In this document: one piece after another, positions 1-8,695 of the stretch
Numbering within the stretch: the first letter of the stretch is position 1
Layout: each line of letters starts with the position of its first letter
Assembly: GCF_014279875.1 (NCBI RefSeq)
Contig: NZ_CP047952.1
Location: 930,001 to 994,000, forward strand
Source: Synechococcus sp. MEDNS5
Lineage (GTDB): Bacteria; Cyanobacteriota; Cyanobacteriia; PCC-6307; Cyanobiaceae
Direction of reading: 5' to 3'
Length of the DNA stretch: 64,000 nucleotides
Position numbers and translations under genes: made by a program
Notes under the pieces: model-generated
What the model was told of the DNA's origin: nothing
Databases searched by the model: none
Seen by the model: the letters and a program-made list of their open reading frames with translations, nothing else

Positions 1-468
1 CAGGTGAAGGCATCGCCTGATCAGGATCAGCTCCTTGGGATCATCACGGATGCTCCCCAGAGCGGGCCTGATGGGCAATTGACGGTGCCGAGCGTTGCTG
101 TTGTTGATGCTGCTGGGAAACCTCTGGTGTTTGTACGCAGCGGCAGCACGTACGACCCGGTGTTCGTACGTCTCGGGGCGGCAACGAACGACCGCATTGT
201 TGTTCTGGAGGGTGTGACTGCCGATGAACAGGTGGTTGTTTCAGGAGCTCTTTCGCTTTACGCCGAGTCTCAGAAGCGGGATCGTGTTCCGGTTGAAAAG
301 AGTCCAACAAGCACCGCAGTGGCCGAATCGGGCCAGGCTGCAGTTGAGCCTGTACAAAACAGTGCCCCTGCATGGATTCTCCCCGGAGGCATCGTTGTTG
401 CTGTGTTGTTCATTCTCGGTGTGGTGGTCGGAGTTCGCAGTCGTGGTTCTGGATCCAAGCAAGGTTGA
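1..468 (+). CDS. RND efflux periplasmic adaptor (membrane-fusion protein), C-terminal part
   Basis: The frame is open at the left edge of the window, so only the C-terminal 155 or so residues are seen. The visible part matches the distal domain of HlyD/CusB-type adaptors: a GKPLVFV strand, then VFVRLGAATNDR and a VVVSGALSLYAES ending. These proteins bridge an inner-membrane RND pump to an outer-membrane channel. Unusually there is an extra Pro/Ala linker and a C-terminal hydrophobic helix (AWILPGGIVVAVLFILGVVV) followed by a basic tail, so the protein may also be anchored at its C-terminus. The RND permease gene starts 12 bases after its stop, which supports a single efflux operon. Substrate is unknown; heavy-metal export is a guess from the permease type. 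Confidence 0.8.
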   Translation, partial: QVKASPDQDQLLGIITDAPQSGPDGQLTVPSVAVVDAAGKPLVFVRSGSTYDPVFVRLGAATNDRIVVLEGVTADEQVVVSGALSLYAESQKRDRVPVEKSPTSTAVAESGQAAVEPVQNSAPAWILPGGIVVAVLFILGVVVGVRSRGSGSKQG

Positions 469-480
469 TCGGATGCATCA

Positions 481-2079
481 ATGTTGACCAAGCTGCTCAA
501 TGCCATCCTGCGTGGTTCGATTGCACGCCGTTGGTTTGTCGTTGGCTGCTCGATTCTGATCAGTGTTTGGGGCGTTCTGAACGTTGTTCAGATGCCTCTG
601 GATGTATTCCCCCCCTTTGCGCCACCACAGGTGGAGATTCAAACGGCTGCTCCTGGTCTTGCACCGGAGCAGGTTGAGCGCCAGATCAGTGCGCCCATTG
701 AGGCGGCTGTGAATGGTTTGCCGGGTGTTGAGGTAGTGCGCTCGGCATCCAAGCCTGGCCTCTCGATGGTGCAGGTGGTGTTTCGCAATGCATCGCAGTT
801 GCAGAACGCCCGGCAGTTGGTGTCGGAACGTTTGCAGCAGCTCCGCACCCAGTTGCCAGCGTCGGCCGATTCGCCGGACATCTCCCCGCCCCTTTCGCCC
901 CTCGGCACCGTTCTCCAATACGCCTTCACGCTGCCTGATTCGGCGACGGCAGAGGAGCAATTGCGATTGCGCTCGTTGGTTCAAACCACCTATGAAAATG
1001 CGCTGCTCGCCATCCCTGGCGTCGCTCAGGTGACGATCTACGGCGGTGACCTGCCGCAGACACAAGTGCAGCTGAATCTGGAGGCTCTGCAGCAGCGCAA
1101 TCTTGCTCTCTCTGATGTCGTTGAGGCAGCTCGCGCATCACAGTTCAACGGCCGCGGTGGTGTTCAGATTGCTGGCGGGCAAGAACGTTTAATCCTTCCT
1201 CCCTCCTTCAGCACGGCCAGTGCTGATTTGGAAAGGGCACCGTTGCGTTCAGCGACCGATCAGATCATCGCGTTGGGCGATGTCGCTGAGATCCGCCCCG
1301 GTGCTGCCTTGCGGCGTGGCGAAGCCACCTTCAATGCCAAGCCAGCGGTGGTGTTGATGATCAACAAGCAACCCGATGTGGACACTCCGCAGCTGACGCA
1401 AGCTGTAGAACAACGGGTTGAACAGCTGAATGCCTCCCTGCCGAAGGGTGTGGAGGTGCGCCAGACGTTCCGTCAGGCCCAGTTCATCGATATTGCTATC
1501 CGCAATGTGAGCGAATCACTGCTGCTGGGCGTTGTGATTGTGGCGGCTGTGTTGGTGCTGTTTCTGATGAACTGGCGCACTGCTTTGATCACTCTCAGTG
1601 CCATTCCGTTGTCGTTGTTGGTTGGTCTGTTGTTGATGCGCGGGCTTGGGCTTCAGCTCAACACCATGACCCTTGGTGGTTTGGTGGTGGCCATCGGATC
1701 GGTGGTCGACGATGCCATCGTTGACATGGAGAACTGCTATCGGGGGCTGCGCCGCAATCGGCAGTTGCCGCTGCCCCAAGACCCCTTGGACGTGGTGTTT
1801 TGCACTTCTGTGGAAGTCCGTCAGCCGGTGCTGTTTTCCACCCTGATCATCGTTGTGGTGTTTGCTCCAATCTTCACGCTCACGGGCGTGGAAGGGCGCA
1901 TTTTTATGCCGATGGGCATTGCTTACGTTCTGTCGATTGTGGCGTCGACGCTTGTGGCGCTCACTCTTTCACCGGCCTTGTGTGCTCTGTTGCTGAGTCG
2001 GGCGCCGCTGCCGGCGAACACCTCTTGGGTTGAGGGCACAGCGGAGCGGCTCTACAAGCCGATTCTCAACATCGCTTGA
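481..2079 (+). pseudogene. RND efflux permease, N-terminal half (gene interrupted by in-frame TGA)
   Basis: This is the first 532 residues of a CusA/CzcA-like RND pump, an inner-membrane proton-driven exporter. It has the first membrane helix (residues about 15-32), the first porter domain, and then helices 2-6. The helix-4 proton-relay region is clear (VVDDAIVDMEN, around residues 410-420). The reading frame ends at TGA 2077-2079, but the same frame continues directly into the second half of the pump (2080-3585) with no shift, and together they give about 1,034 codons, the usual RND length. The break falls just before helix 7. An RND protein cut here would lack its second porter domain and is unlikely to pump unless the stop is read through or is a sequencing error. 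Confidence 0.85.
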
Positions 2080-2097
2080 ACCAAGCCACGTCGCGTT

Positions 2098-3585
2098 TTG
2101 GCCCTTGCCATGGCTTTTGTACTGGCTGCTGTGTTGATCCTTCCAGGCCTTGGGCGGGTGTTCCTGCCGGAGTTTCGCGAGCAGTCGCTTGTGAATTCAA
2201 TGGTTCTCTACCCCGGTGTGTCTCTCGAAATGACAACCCGCGCAGGCAAGGTTCTCTCAGAACGTCTCCAGTCCAGTGCAGATGTGAGCTGGATTCAAGT
2301 GCGCTCCGGGCGTGCACCAGGAGATGCCGATGGTGCAGGAGTGAATATCGCTCATGTGGATCTGGAATTGATTGATCAGGCCATGGCGGATCGCCCTGCT
2401 GCCATCGCGCGTATACGTGAGGCGTTTCTTGCTCTACCTGGTGTGGCCCCCAACATCGGTGGGTTCATCTCCCATCGGATGGATGAAGTGCTTTCTGGCG
2501 TACGCAGTGCCATCGCCATCAAGATTTCGGGCCCTGATTTGAATGAACTGCGCCGTCTAGGCGAACAGGTTCGCGATGTGGTGGGGGAGGTTCCAGGCGT
2601 GGTGGATCTGCAACTTGAGCCTCTGCTGCCGGTGCCCCAGATCCAGCTGACCATTGATCGTGAACGGGCACTTGAGGAAGGGGTGAGTCTTGCAACGCTT
2701 GCGGAAGCGACAGACGTTGCCCTGCATGGTGCACTCATCAGTCCTGCTGAGCCCGCCAGTGGCCGCTTTCCCCTGGTTGTGACCCTGTCTCCTTTGCAAC
2801 GTGGTGATCTGGATGCCTTGCGCAGTGTGCCGATTCGAACCGCTTCAGGTGTACTGCAACCGCTCGGCGACTTTGTGGTGGTGAAGTCGACCCGTGGCCC
2901 GAACGAGATCAACCGTGAGGATGTGGCTCGACGGATCGTGGTGTCAGCCAACGTTGCCGGCCGCCCCTTGGGGCCGGTGGTGAATGACATTCGCAGCCAG
3001 GTGAGCAAGTCGGTGACGCTGCCGGCTGGGTACGCCATTCGCTACGGAGGCCAGTTCGAATCTGAACAACGCGCAACCCGCGCATTGGTTGTCTACAGCG
3101 GTTTGGCTGCGGTTCTGATCGCCTTGTTGATGTTGGTTGTGGTGGGCTCGTGGCCTGCCACGGTTGCGATCTTGATCAATCTTCCCCTTGCCCTTGTGGG
3201 TGGTCTGGTCGCTGTTCTGCTCAGCGGCGGTGTGCTGTCGGTGGCCTCACTCATCGGTTTCATCACCTTGTTTGGAGTCGCCGTTCGCAATGGCCTTCTG
3301 CTGGTGGACAACTTCAATCGACGCCATCAACGCGGTGAGCCGCAAATGGAGTTGATCTGCAATGGCAGCCTGGAGAGGCTCAACGCAATCTTGATGACGG
3401 CACTGACGTCATCACTGGGCATGTTGCCGTTGGCTCTTGCTTTTGGCGCCGGTAATGAAATTCTTCAGCCCCTTGCCATCGTTGTGCTCGGAGGTTTGAT
3501 CACTTCCACAATGCTCACGCTGGTGGTGATTCCGGCTTTGTATGCCCGCTATGGACGTTGGCTTCTTCCTGCCACCGTTCGCTGA
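2098..3585 (+). pseudogene. RND efflux permease, C-terminal half (same frame after the TGA)
   Basis: This is the second half of the same RND pump: helix 7 (MALAMAFVLAAVLILPGL), the second porter domain, then helices 8-12 near the end (from ALVVYSGLAAVLIALLMLVV onward). The frame is the same as that of the first half, and codons 2080-2097 (TKPRRV) also read as pump sequence, so this is one gene with one nonsense codon. The first usable start after the stop is TTG 2098, in a poor context. No further stop or frameshift is seen, which argues for a recent mutation or a base-call error rather than long decay. No downstream gene follows on this strand. Confidence 0.85.
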
Positions 3586-3745
3586 CTCATTGGTGCCTGC
3601 AGAATTACTGCAGTAACAGGCGGATCCTTGCGGAAAGACTCGATTTCAAAGGTGAAGTTTCGAGCAGGCCCGTGAATTTCTGCACAACCTCCGTCTTTGC
3701 GCGCTGCTGATCTGTTTGAGAGAGATCACTTGAACGAACGTTGCA

Positions 3746-4012
3746 TCACCGCTGTGGCTTGAAAAGCATCAGTGCACCAGAAACCGTGACGATAACGGTG
3801 AGTGCTCCGAGCAGCATTGGATAGAAGGGCTGGAGGTTCAGAACACCAAAGTTCCCCGTGTGGATCTTGAGAAGCCAGAAGGCATCAATCTCTTGCTCCA
3901 AGAGCAAGCTGTAAAGAGACCCTGTGCCGGCTGTGATCAGCAATGGGAGAGCGGCGATCGGAACGAGCCAACGATGAACTTTGCGTGCCCTTCGTGAAAA
4001 GTGTTGACTCAT
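3746..4012 (-). CDS. Small membrane protein, PepSY-associated TM-like
   Basis: An 88-residue protein with a basic start (MSQHFSRRARKVHRW) and two predicted membrane helices: WLVPIAALPLLITAGTGSLY (about 15-34) and a C-terminal LLGALTVIVTVSGALMLF. The RKVHRWL...P.LI...TGS pattern resembles the short PepSY-associated membrane proteins found near metal and redox genes, but the match is by eye only. It is the last gene of a three-gene minus-strand set; its ATG overlaps the stop of the DUF3721 gene by 4 bases, implying translational coupling. It converges on the broken RND pump. Confidence 0.6.
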   Translation of the reverse strand: MSQHFSRRARKVHRWLVPIAALPLLITAGTGSLYSLLLEQEIDAFWLLKIHTGNFGVLNLQPFYPMLLGALTVIVTVSGALMLFKPQR

Positions 4013-4245
4013 TGCTTGCGCAGCTGTGTGTGGAGTTCGCGCTCATCAGCACAGGGCATCCACTTCCCATTGTTTTGATGCACAGTTGTGCAGCCGATTT
4101 GTTGCGCGCGGATTTTAGCTTCTGCTTGGGTGGCATAAATTCCTTTGCTATGGCTCCACCCTGGTTCAGGCCGAGCTGCAACGAACAGGCCAATCACAGT
4201 GATACCCATCGCCAACTGCTGGAATCTGCAAGCCATTGCGCTCAT
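4009..4245 (-). CDS. DUF3721 domain protein, probably exported
   Basis: A 78-residue protein with an N-terminal hydrophobic stretch (QLAMGITVIGLFVAARPEP, about 10-28) that could be a signal peptide. The DUF3721 core follows: YATQAEAKIRAQQIGC, then HQNNGKWMPC, with the two cysteines typical of the family. DUF3721 is a short domain of unknown function found mainly in marine cyanobacteria. Both ends overlap neighbouring genes by 4 bases (stop with the TM protein at 4009-4012, start with the upstream gene at 4242-4245), so the three are almost surely one mRNA. Confidence 0.7.
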   Translation of the reverse strand: MSAMACRFQQLAMGITVIGLFVAARPEPGWSHSKGIYATQAEAKIRAQQIGCTTVHQNNGKWMPCADERELHTQLRKQ

Positions 4246-4499
4246 CGGCCTTCGCAGTGTTCGACTGCTTTGAGGTAGTGCAGTTGGCCGGGGCTGTTCC
4301 GATTTCCAGGGTTGATTGCCTGTCGCATGCTGATCTGAACATCAACACAACGGTTATAACGGTGCATCTTCACGGCCTGTGGGATCAACAAGACGGCGAT
4401 TGCCAGAAGGCTGAGGCTGCTGATGGCGGCCAGCAGCGGAACCGCATGAGCCCGCACCATCTCCAGAGCCGGTAACTGCTGTTGGCTGTGGTCGTTCAT
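4242..4499 (-). CDS. Hypothetical small membrane protein
   Basis: An 85-residue protein with one clear membrane helix (HAVPLLAAISSLSLLAIAVLLIP, about 18-40) followed by a soluble tail with two cysteines (NRCVDVQI and AVEHCEG). The family is not recognised. It is the first gene of the minus-strand trio ending at 3746, and its stop overlaps the DUF3721 start. The topology suggests a short C-terminal domain outside the membrane that could hold a disulfide. Confidence 0.5.
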   Translation of the reverse strand: MNDHSQQQLPALEMVRAHAVPLLAAISSLSLLAIAVLLIPQAVKMHRYNRCVDVQISMRQAINPGNRNSPGQLHYLKAVEHCEGR

Positions 4500-4828
4500 C
4501 GGACCTTTGATATCAATTCATTTTGGCTTGATTGTGGCGTTTCATGCCTGCCGGCTAACTTATGTTTCAGTTCTATGGAAATTAAGCCTGAACGGCTTAA
4601 GGGTATGAACCCTGGGTTTGGCTAAGCATCAGTTCGTTCTGGTGAGAGACTACCCCCTTGTCAGCACGGCTTGAGCAACCCGTTAAACACCAACGGATGC
4701 TCAGATACCGAGGCATCGAGATGTGGATCAACCTGCAAAAGAATGCACGATCAGGACCAAATTTTTTTGTGGCTTGAGTATCGTTTCAATCAAATAAAAA
4801 CGACTCAAACCAGAGTTTTTTCATTTTC
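4500..4828. promoter_or_regulatory. Divergent intergenic region with a perfect 7-bp palindrome
   Basis: This 329-bp gap separates the minus-strand trio from the plus-strand DUF1254 gene, so it should hold both promoters. A perfect inverted repeat TTAAGCC-5 bp-GGCTTAA lies at 4582-4600, a reasonable size for a dimeric regulator site. Just before the DUF1254 ATG (4796-4821) is a weak hairpin (ACTC/GAGT flanked by A and T runs). The region is much more A+T-rich than the neighbouring core genes. The short open frame at 4671-4853 has no supporting feature. Confidence 0.35.
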
Positions 4829-5344
4829 ATGCGTGCTCTCCCGATCGCTTTGACCTTGGGCCTTTTGTTTGGCGGATTGGCTGAGCGAGGACCGATCGCC
4901 CATGCTCAATCCGTTGATGTCACAACCATCAAAGATGAACTCAGCCCCCGTGAATTTAGGGCCTATGGAGAAAGTTCACCTAAGAAACTGAAATCTCGCA
5001 TTGGTGAACTCACATTCACCAAGGGCGGTTTTGCAGGCGGTTACCCCAGTCTTGAGACCATCGATACTCTTAAGAATGAGCTCGATTTTCAAAAGGCAAC
5101 ACAGGCGTACATCTGGGCCGTTCCGATTGTCAGTTATGCCCGATGGCTTGAGTCCCATGAAGAGCTTTTCGGTGCCAAAGATGGCCAGATTGTGCGGCTC
5201 ACCTCTCCTAAAGCGAAGCAGGGAATTCTGACGGCAAATGCCACGACTCCCTATGCGGTTGCCTTTGCCGATCTCTCTAGAACAGGGCCACTGGTTTTTG
5301 ACATTCCCAAAGGACTGTCAGCAGGGGTTGTCAATGACATCTGA
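4829..5344 (+). pseudogene. DUF1254/DUF1214 protein, N-terminal part (in-frame TGA)
   Basis: This is the first 171 residues of a DUF1254/DUF1214 family protein. A signal peptide (LPIALTLGLLFGG...AHAQS, cut near residue 25) targets it to the periplasm or outside. The DUF1254 part follows (YIWAVPIVSYARW and a TPYAVAFADLSRTGPLVFDIP strand pair). The frame stops at TGA 5342-5344 after GVVNDI, but the same frame resumes at once with QRGIHDFGMSGPDQG, which is the continuation of this domain. The family usually has an aromatic residue here, and the neighbouring paralogue has Phe, so TGG to TGA is the simplest explanation. Function of the family is unknown. Confidence 0.8.
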
Positions 5345-5368
5345 CAGCGTGGCATTCATGATTTCGGG

Positions 5369-6388
5369 ATGTCTGGTCCGGATCAGGGCAATGGCGCGAA
5401 GCTGCTCGTCCTTGCGCCTCAGATGGCCATCCCCGATGGTTTGGATACCAAGGAGTACACCGTCATTCGCAATGGCTCCAACATTGCGTTTTTTGGGATC
5501 AGGGCTCTGATGCCTGATCCTGCTGAGGCGGATCAGCTGTTATCAAGTTTCCGCATCTTTCCCTATGCAGAACGTGCCAATCCCACCCTGAATCCGATCA
5601 TTGATGTGGATGAAAGCACGGAGTGGGGGCAATGGCAGCCCCATGGGATGGTCTACTGGAAGGCATTGAAAAAAATCATGGATCGCGAAGTTTTTGAAGA
5701 TCGCGATCGCTTCTTTTTGAGCATGCTCGCTTCGCTTGGTCTGGAGAAGGGCCAACCCTTACAGCTCACGGCGACTCAGGCTGAGATCTTGAAAGAAGCT
5801 GCCGTGATCGGTGAGGCCATGCTCAAATCGATCACCTTTGACAAGCCCTTCTCAAATAATGATCTTTACAAGGGCACGAACTGGGATCAGCTGATGGTGG
5901 TCACGGTGGATGACCGAGATGGTGATATGGATCAGCTGTATCGCAGGGCTGCCTTTACCTGGGAGGCTGTTTCAAGGGGCAAGGCTTATTACATTGAGAA
6001 GGCAGGCATCGGACAGCAATACCGGACGGCTTACAAGGATGGCAATGGCAACTTTTTGGAAGGCGACAAGCACTACAAGCTGACGATGCCGCCCAACGCG
6101 CCTGCGGAGGTGTTCTGGTCGATTGTGGTTTATGACGTCAATTCGCGCACGCTGATTCTCAACGATGAAGGCAGGGCTGCACTGAGCTCAAGAACAGGTC
6201 TGATTGAGAACGACGATGGTTCAGTGACGATGCACTTCAGCCCTGAATTGCCGGACGGCGTTAAAAAAGCCAATTGGATTCAGACCAATCCCAAGGAGAG
6301 CTGGTTCTCCTATCTGCGCTTTTACGGACCGACTCAGGCCTATTTCGATCAGACCTATCCCTTGCAGGACATCATGCCTGTGAACTAA
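5369..6388 (+). pseudogene. DUF1254/DUF1214 protein, C-terminal part (same frame after the TGA)
   Basis: This is the remainder of the gene that starts at 4829; the coding sequence really resumes at 5345 in the same frame, and ATG 5369 is only the first start after the stop. It holds the end of DUF1254 (GPDQGNGAKLLVLAPQM), a middle helical part, and the C-terminal DUF1214 domain (FWSIVVYDVNSRTLI and WIQTNPKESWFSYLRFYGP, which ends the fold). The total with the first part is about 519 codons, close to the intact 505-residue paralogue downstream. This fragment alone has no signal peptide and would stay in the cytoplasm if translated. No other disruption is seen. Confidence 0.8.
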
Positions 6389-6402
6389 CGATTGCATGAG
6401 AA

Positions 6403-6419
6403 AGCCCCACCAAGGGGCT
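6403..6419 (+). other. GC-rich hairpin between the two DUF1254 genes
   Basis: AGCCCC-5 nt-GGGGCT forms a short perfect stem 15 bases after the stop of the first DUF1254 gene. No T-run follows, so it is a weak terminator at best; it may instead protect or process an mRNA spanning both genes. Confidence 0.3.
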
Positions 6420-6512
6420 GCTACCAGAAGGGCTACTCGGGGTGCGAGATCAGTCCTTCCTGTTACATCAATGTCTTCAGGCATTCCAACTCAACAATTA
6501 GGACATTAAAGA

Positions 6513-8030
6513 ATGAAAACCAAGCACTTCATCCTCACCGCCGCATGTCTTGCAGGATCAATTGCCGTTTCACCCCTTCAAGCGCAGGAGAGTCCAACCT
6601 ATAAAGCGAAGGTTCCCGAGGTATTGCTAACTCCCGACAAGATGGAGAGCAGCTATCTCGGTGAACTGAGATTTCAAGACGGTTTTCCAACGAAGGACAC
6701 TGCCTCCAAAGTGAGCTACTTCGTAGATATCTCCCGTGCGGTCGAACTGTTCATCAATGGAACGCCAGCCGCTTCGATGTATGGAATGCTGAACGGGCAC
6801 GTCAAAATCGGTCTTAAGCCCAACCACTCAATAGGGATCACTGAGCAGTTGATGAATGCCCGTTCCCTGTGGCTCACGCCACAGACGACCACGCCTTACG
6901 TGCATGCGGAAATCGATGTGAAAGACGGACCCGTGGTGATCGAGATCGGCACACCGGTTCTCGGTTTTGTGAATGATGCCTTCTTCCGTTATGTCACGGA
7001 CCTGGGGGTGGTCGGTGCCGACAAGGGCAAGGGAGGCAAATACCTCTTGGTGGGCCCTGACTATGAAGGGGAGATTCCCGAAGGATATTTCGTCTCCAAG
7101 ACATCGACCTATCGTCATTGGGCGTTGATGCGTATTGCCGCCAAGCCCGGTGAAACCAAAGAGGCCATTGAGGCCTTCAAGAAAACCTTCAAGATTTACC
7201 CGCTTGCCGACGCCAACAATCCCGAGCCGACTGGGTTTATCAATCTGTCAAACAAGCAATACAACACTATTCATGCCAATGATGCGAGCATTTATGACGA
7301 GCTCAATGAAGTGATTCAGTATGAGCCCGCGACCGCTTGGGATCCTGAGCTAGTAGGGCTGGCTGGAGCGATTGGCATCAAAAAAGGACAGACGTTCAAG
7401 CCGGACGATCGGATGAAGACAATCCTCACCGAGGCTTCCACCATCGCCAATGCCTATGCCAGGACCGTCGTCTTCAGCCCTCGCAATCAAGAGGTTTACT
7501 TCTATCCCGGGAAGCGTCAGTGGTATTCACCTCTGGCTGGAGGGAGCCATGAGTTTCTCAACAATGGCGAGCGAGTGTTAGATGATCGCCTGATCTTTTA
7601 CTACTACGCCACGGGCAGCACCCCGATGATGGTCAAGCCAATGGTTGGCAAGGGTTCGGTCTATGCGATGGCAACCACTGATGGCAATGGCGTGCCTCTG
7701 AATGGAGCGATGACCTACAAGGTGACGTTGCCAGCTCCGATCCCGGCCAAAGACTTCTGGTCCTTCATGGTCTACGACAATCAGACACGTTCGATCCTCG
7801 AAACCGATCAAGTTACCGGTGGTTTGGATAGCAACTCAAAAGGCGTGAAACTAAATGATGATGGGTCTGCGACCGTTTACTTCGGCCCCAAGGCACCGGA
7901 AGGACAAGACGGTAATTGGGTGCAGACCATGCCCGGCAAGGGATACAACGCAATCCTTCGTCTTTACGGCCCGCTTGAACCATGGTTCGAAAAAAGCTGG
8001 ATGCCAGGCGACTTCGAATCAGTTAAATAG
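6513..8030 (+). CDS. Exported DUF1254/DUF1214 domain protein
   Basis: An intact 505-residue member of the DUF1254/DUF1214 family. It has a signal peptide (KHFILTAACLAGSIAVSP..LQAQ, cut near residue 25). The DUF1254 half contains TTPYVHAEIDVKDGPVVIEI and FRYVTDLGVVGADKGKGGKY. The DUF1214 half near the end contains FWSFMVYDNQTRSIL and GNWVQTMPGKGYNAILRLYGP. It is a diverged paralogue of the interrupted gene just upstream, 124 bp away, so a tandem duplication is likely. The family is widespread in bacteria and has no established reaction. The ATG is followed immediately by a classic signal sequence, which fixes the start. Confidence 0.85.
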   Translation: MKTKHFILTAACLAGSIAVSPLQAQESPTYKAKVPEVLLTPDKMESSYLGELRFQDGFPTKDTASKVSYFVDISRAVELFINGTPAASMYGMLNGHVKIGLKPNHSIGITEQLMNARSLWLTPQTTTPYVHAEIDVKDGPVVIEIGTPVLGFVNDAFFRYVTDLGVVGADKGKGGKYLLVGPDYEGEIPEGYFVSKTSTYRHWALMRIAAKPGETKEAIEAFKKTFKIYPLADANNPEPTGFINLSNKQYNTIHANDASIYDELNEVIQYEPATAWDPELVGLAGAIGIKKGQTFKPDDRMKTILTEASTIANAYARTVVFSPRNQEVYFYPGKRQWYSPLAGGSHEFLNNGERVLDDRLIFYYYATGSTPMMVKPMVGKGSVYAMATTDGNGVPLNGAMTYKVTLPAPIPAKDFWSFMVYDNQTRSILETDQVTGGLDSNSKGVKLNDDGSATVYFGPKAPEGQDGNWVQTMPGKGYNAILRLYGPLEPWFEKSWMPGDFESVK

Positions 8031-8190
8031 CTGGTCAAATATCATGCCTTAAATGCATACAGATAAACGCACCACTTGCTTAGAGAGTAGTGCTGTTCTG
8101 CGCCGCGGTTGGTGCTTTCCCCCTGGTCTGATCCATTCCTCTGCAGAATCACTGCATTGATGGGGAGCGTGGTGGCTGGAGCTGGTGTGA

Positions 8191-8695
8191 ATCCTGCTGA
8201 TCAGCGCTGGGGTTTCTGGCCGCTGCTGCCACATAGCTCTCAGTCACAGGAAGTGGTCTGAGGGGCTTGTCCCTGAGTTGTCCCTGGAATTTTGTGCAAG
8301 TGGGCTGGATGGTGTGCAACTGCAGCCCCGAGCACTCACGCCGATGCGTGATGGCCGCTTTCTCGATTCGACGTGTTCAGAGATGAACCAAGACTGCAAG
8401 GGCAGCTGGCGCATCAACAACATCACCTATCGCGATGAGCCGGGTTATCAGCTCAGGGCAATGCTGAGATACAACTGAACCCCAGCGTTGCCTTCAACAG
8501 TTGATTTTTGAGGACGTCAAGGGCAGAGATTTGAAGCCTGAAGTCATCAGCCTTCAAGGACTGGATCTTTACCGAAACGATGTTGATAGCAAAAGACTGT
8601 TCATCAAGTTTCAGGAGAATTCGTCAAGCCAGCTGAGCGGGGCTTTTACAATGAATGTCAGCGTGGTTTCTGAATGGATCCTTCCAAATCGTTAA
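8191..8695 (+). pseudogene. Possible decayed gene, two overlapping-frame fragments
   Basis: Between the DUF1254 gene and the DUF2157 gene there is no normal gene. Two open stretches in different frames read like parts of one polar, strand-rich protein: 8191-8478 (with SWRINNITYRDEPGYQLR, ending at TGA) and 8480-8695 (KGRDLKPEVISLQGLDLYRN to SEWILPNR). A one-base shift near 8478 would join them. The last 22 bases overlap the start of the DUF2157 gene. No family is recognised; this could be chance. From 8031 to 8190 nothing coding is seen. Confidence 0.3.

Noticed and set aside
4671-4853. 60-codon open frame before the DUF1254 gene
   Set aside because: No family, no ribosome site, and it overlaps the promoter region and the real gene start.
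2077-5344. TGA used as a sense codon for Trp
   Set aside because: Most intact genes in the window, such as pstS, menB and dnaE, end normally at TGA, and many core proteins use TGG for Trp. A general recoding does not hold; only rare readthrough is conceivable.
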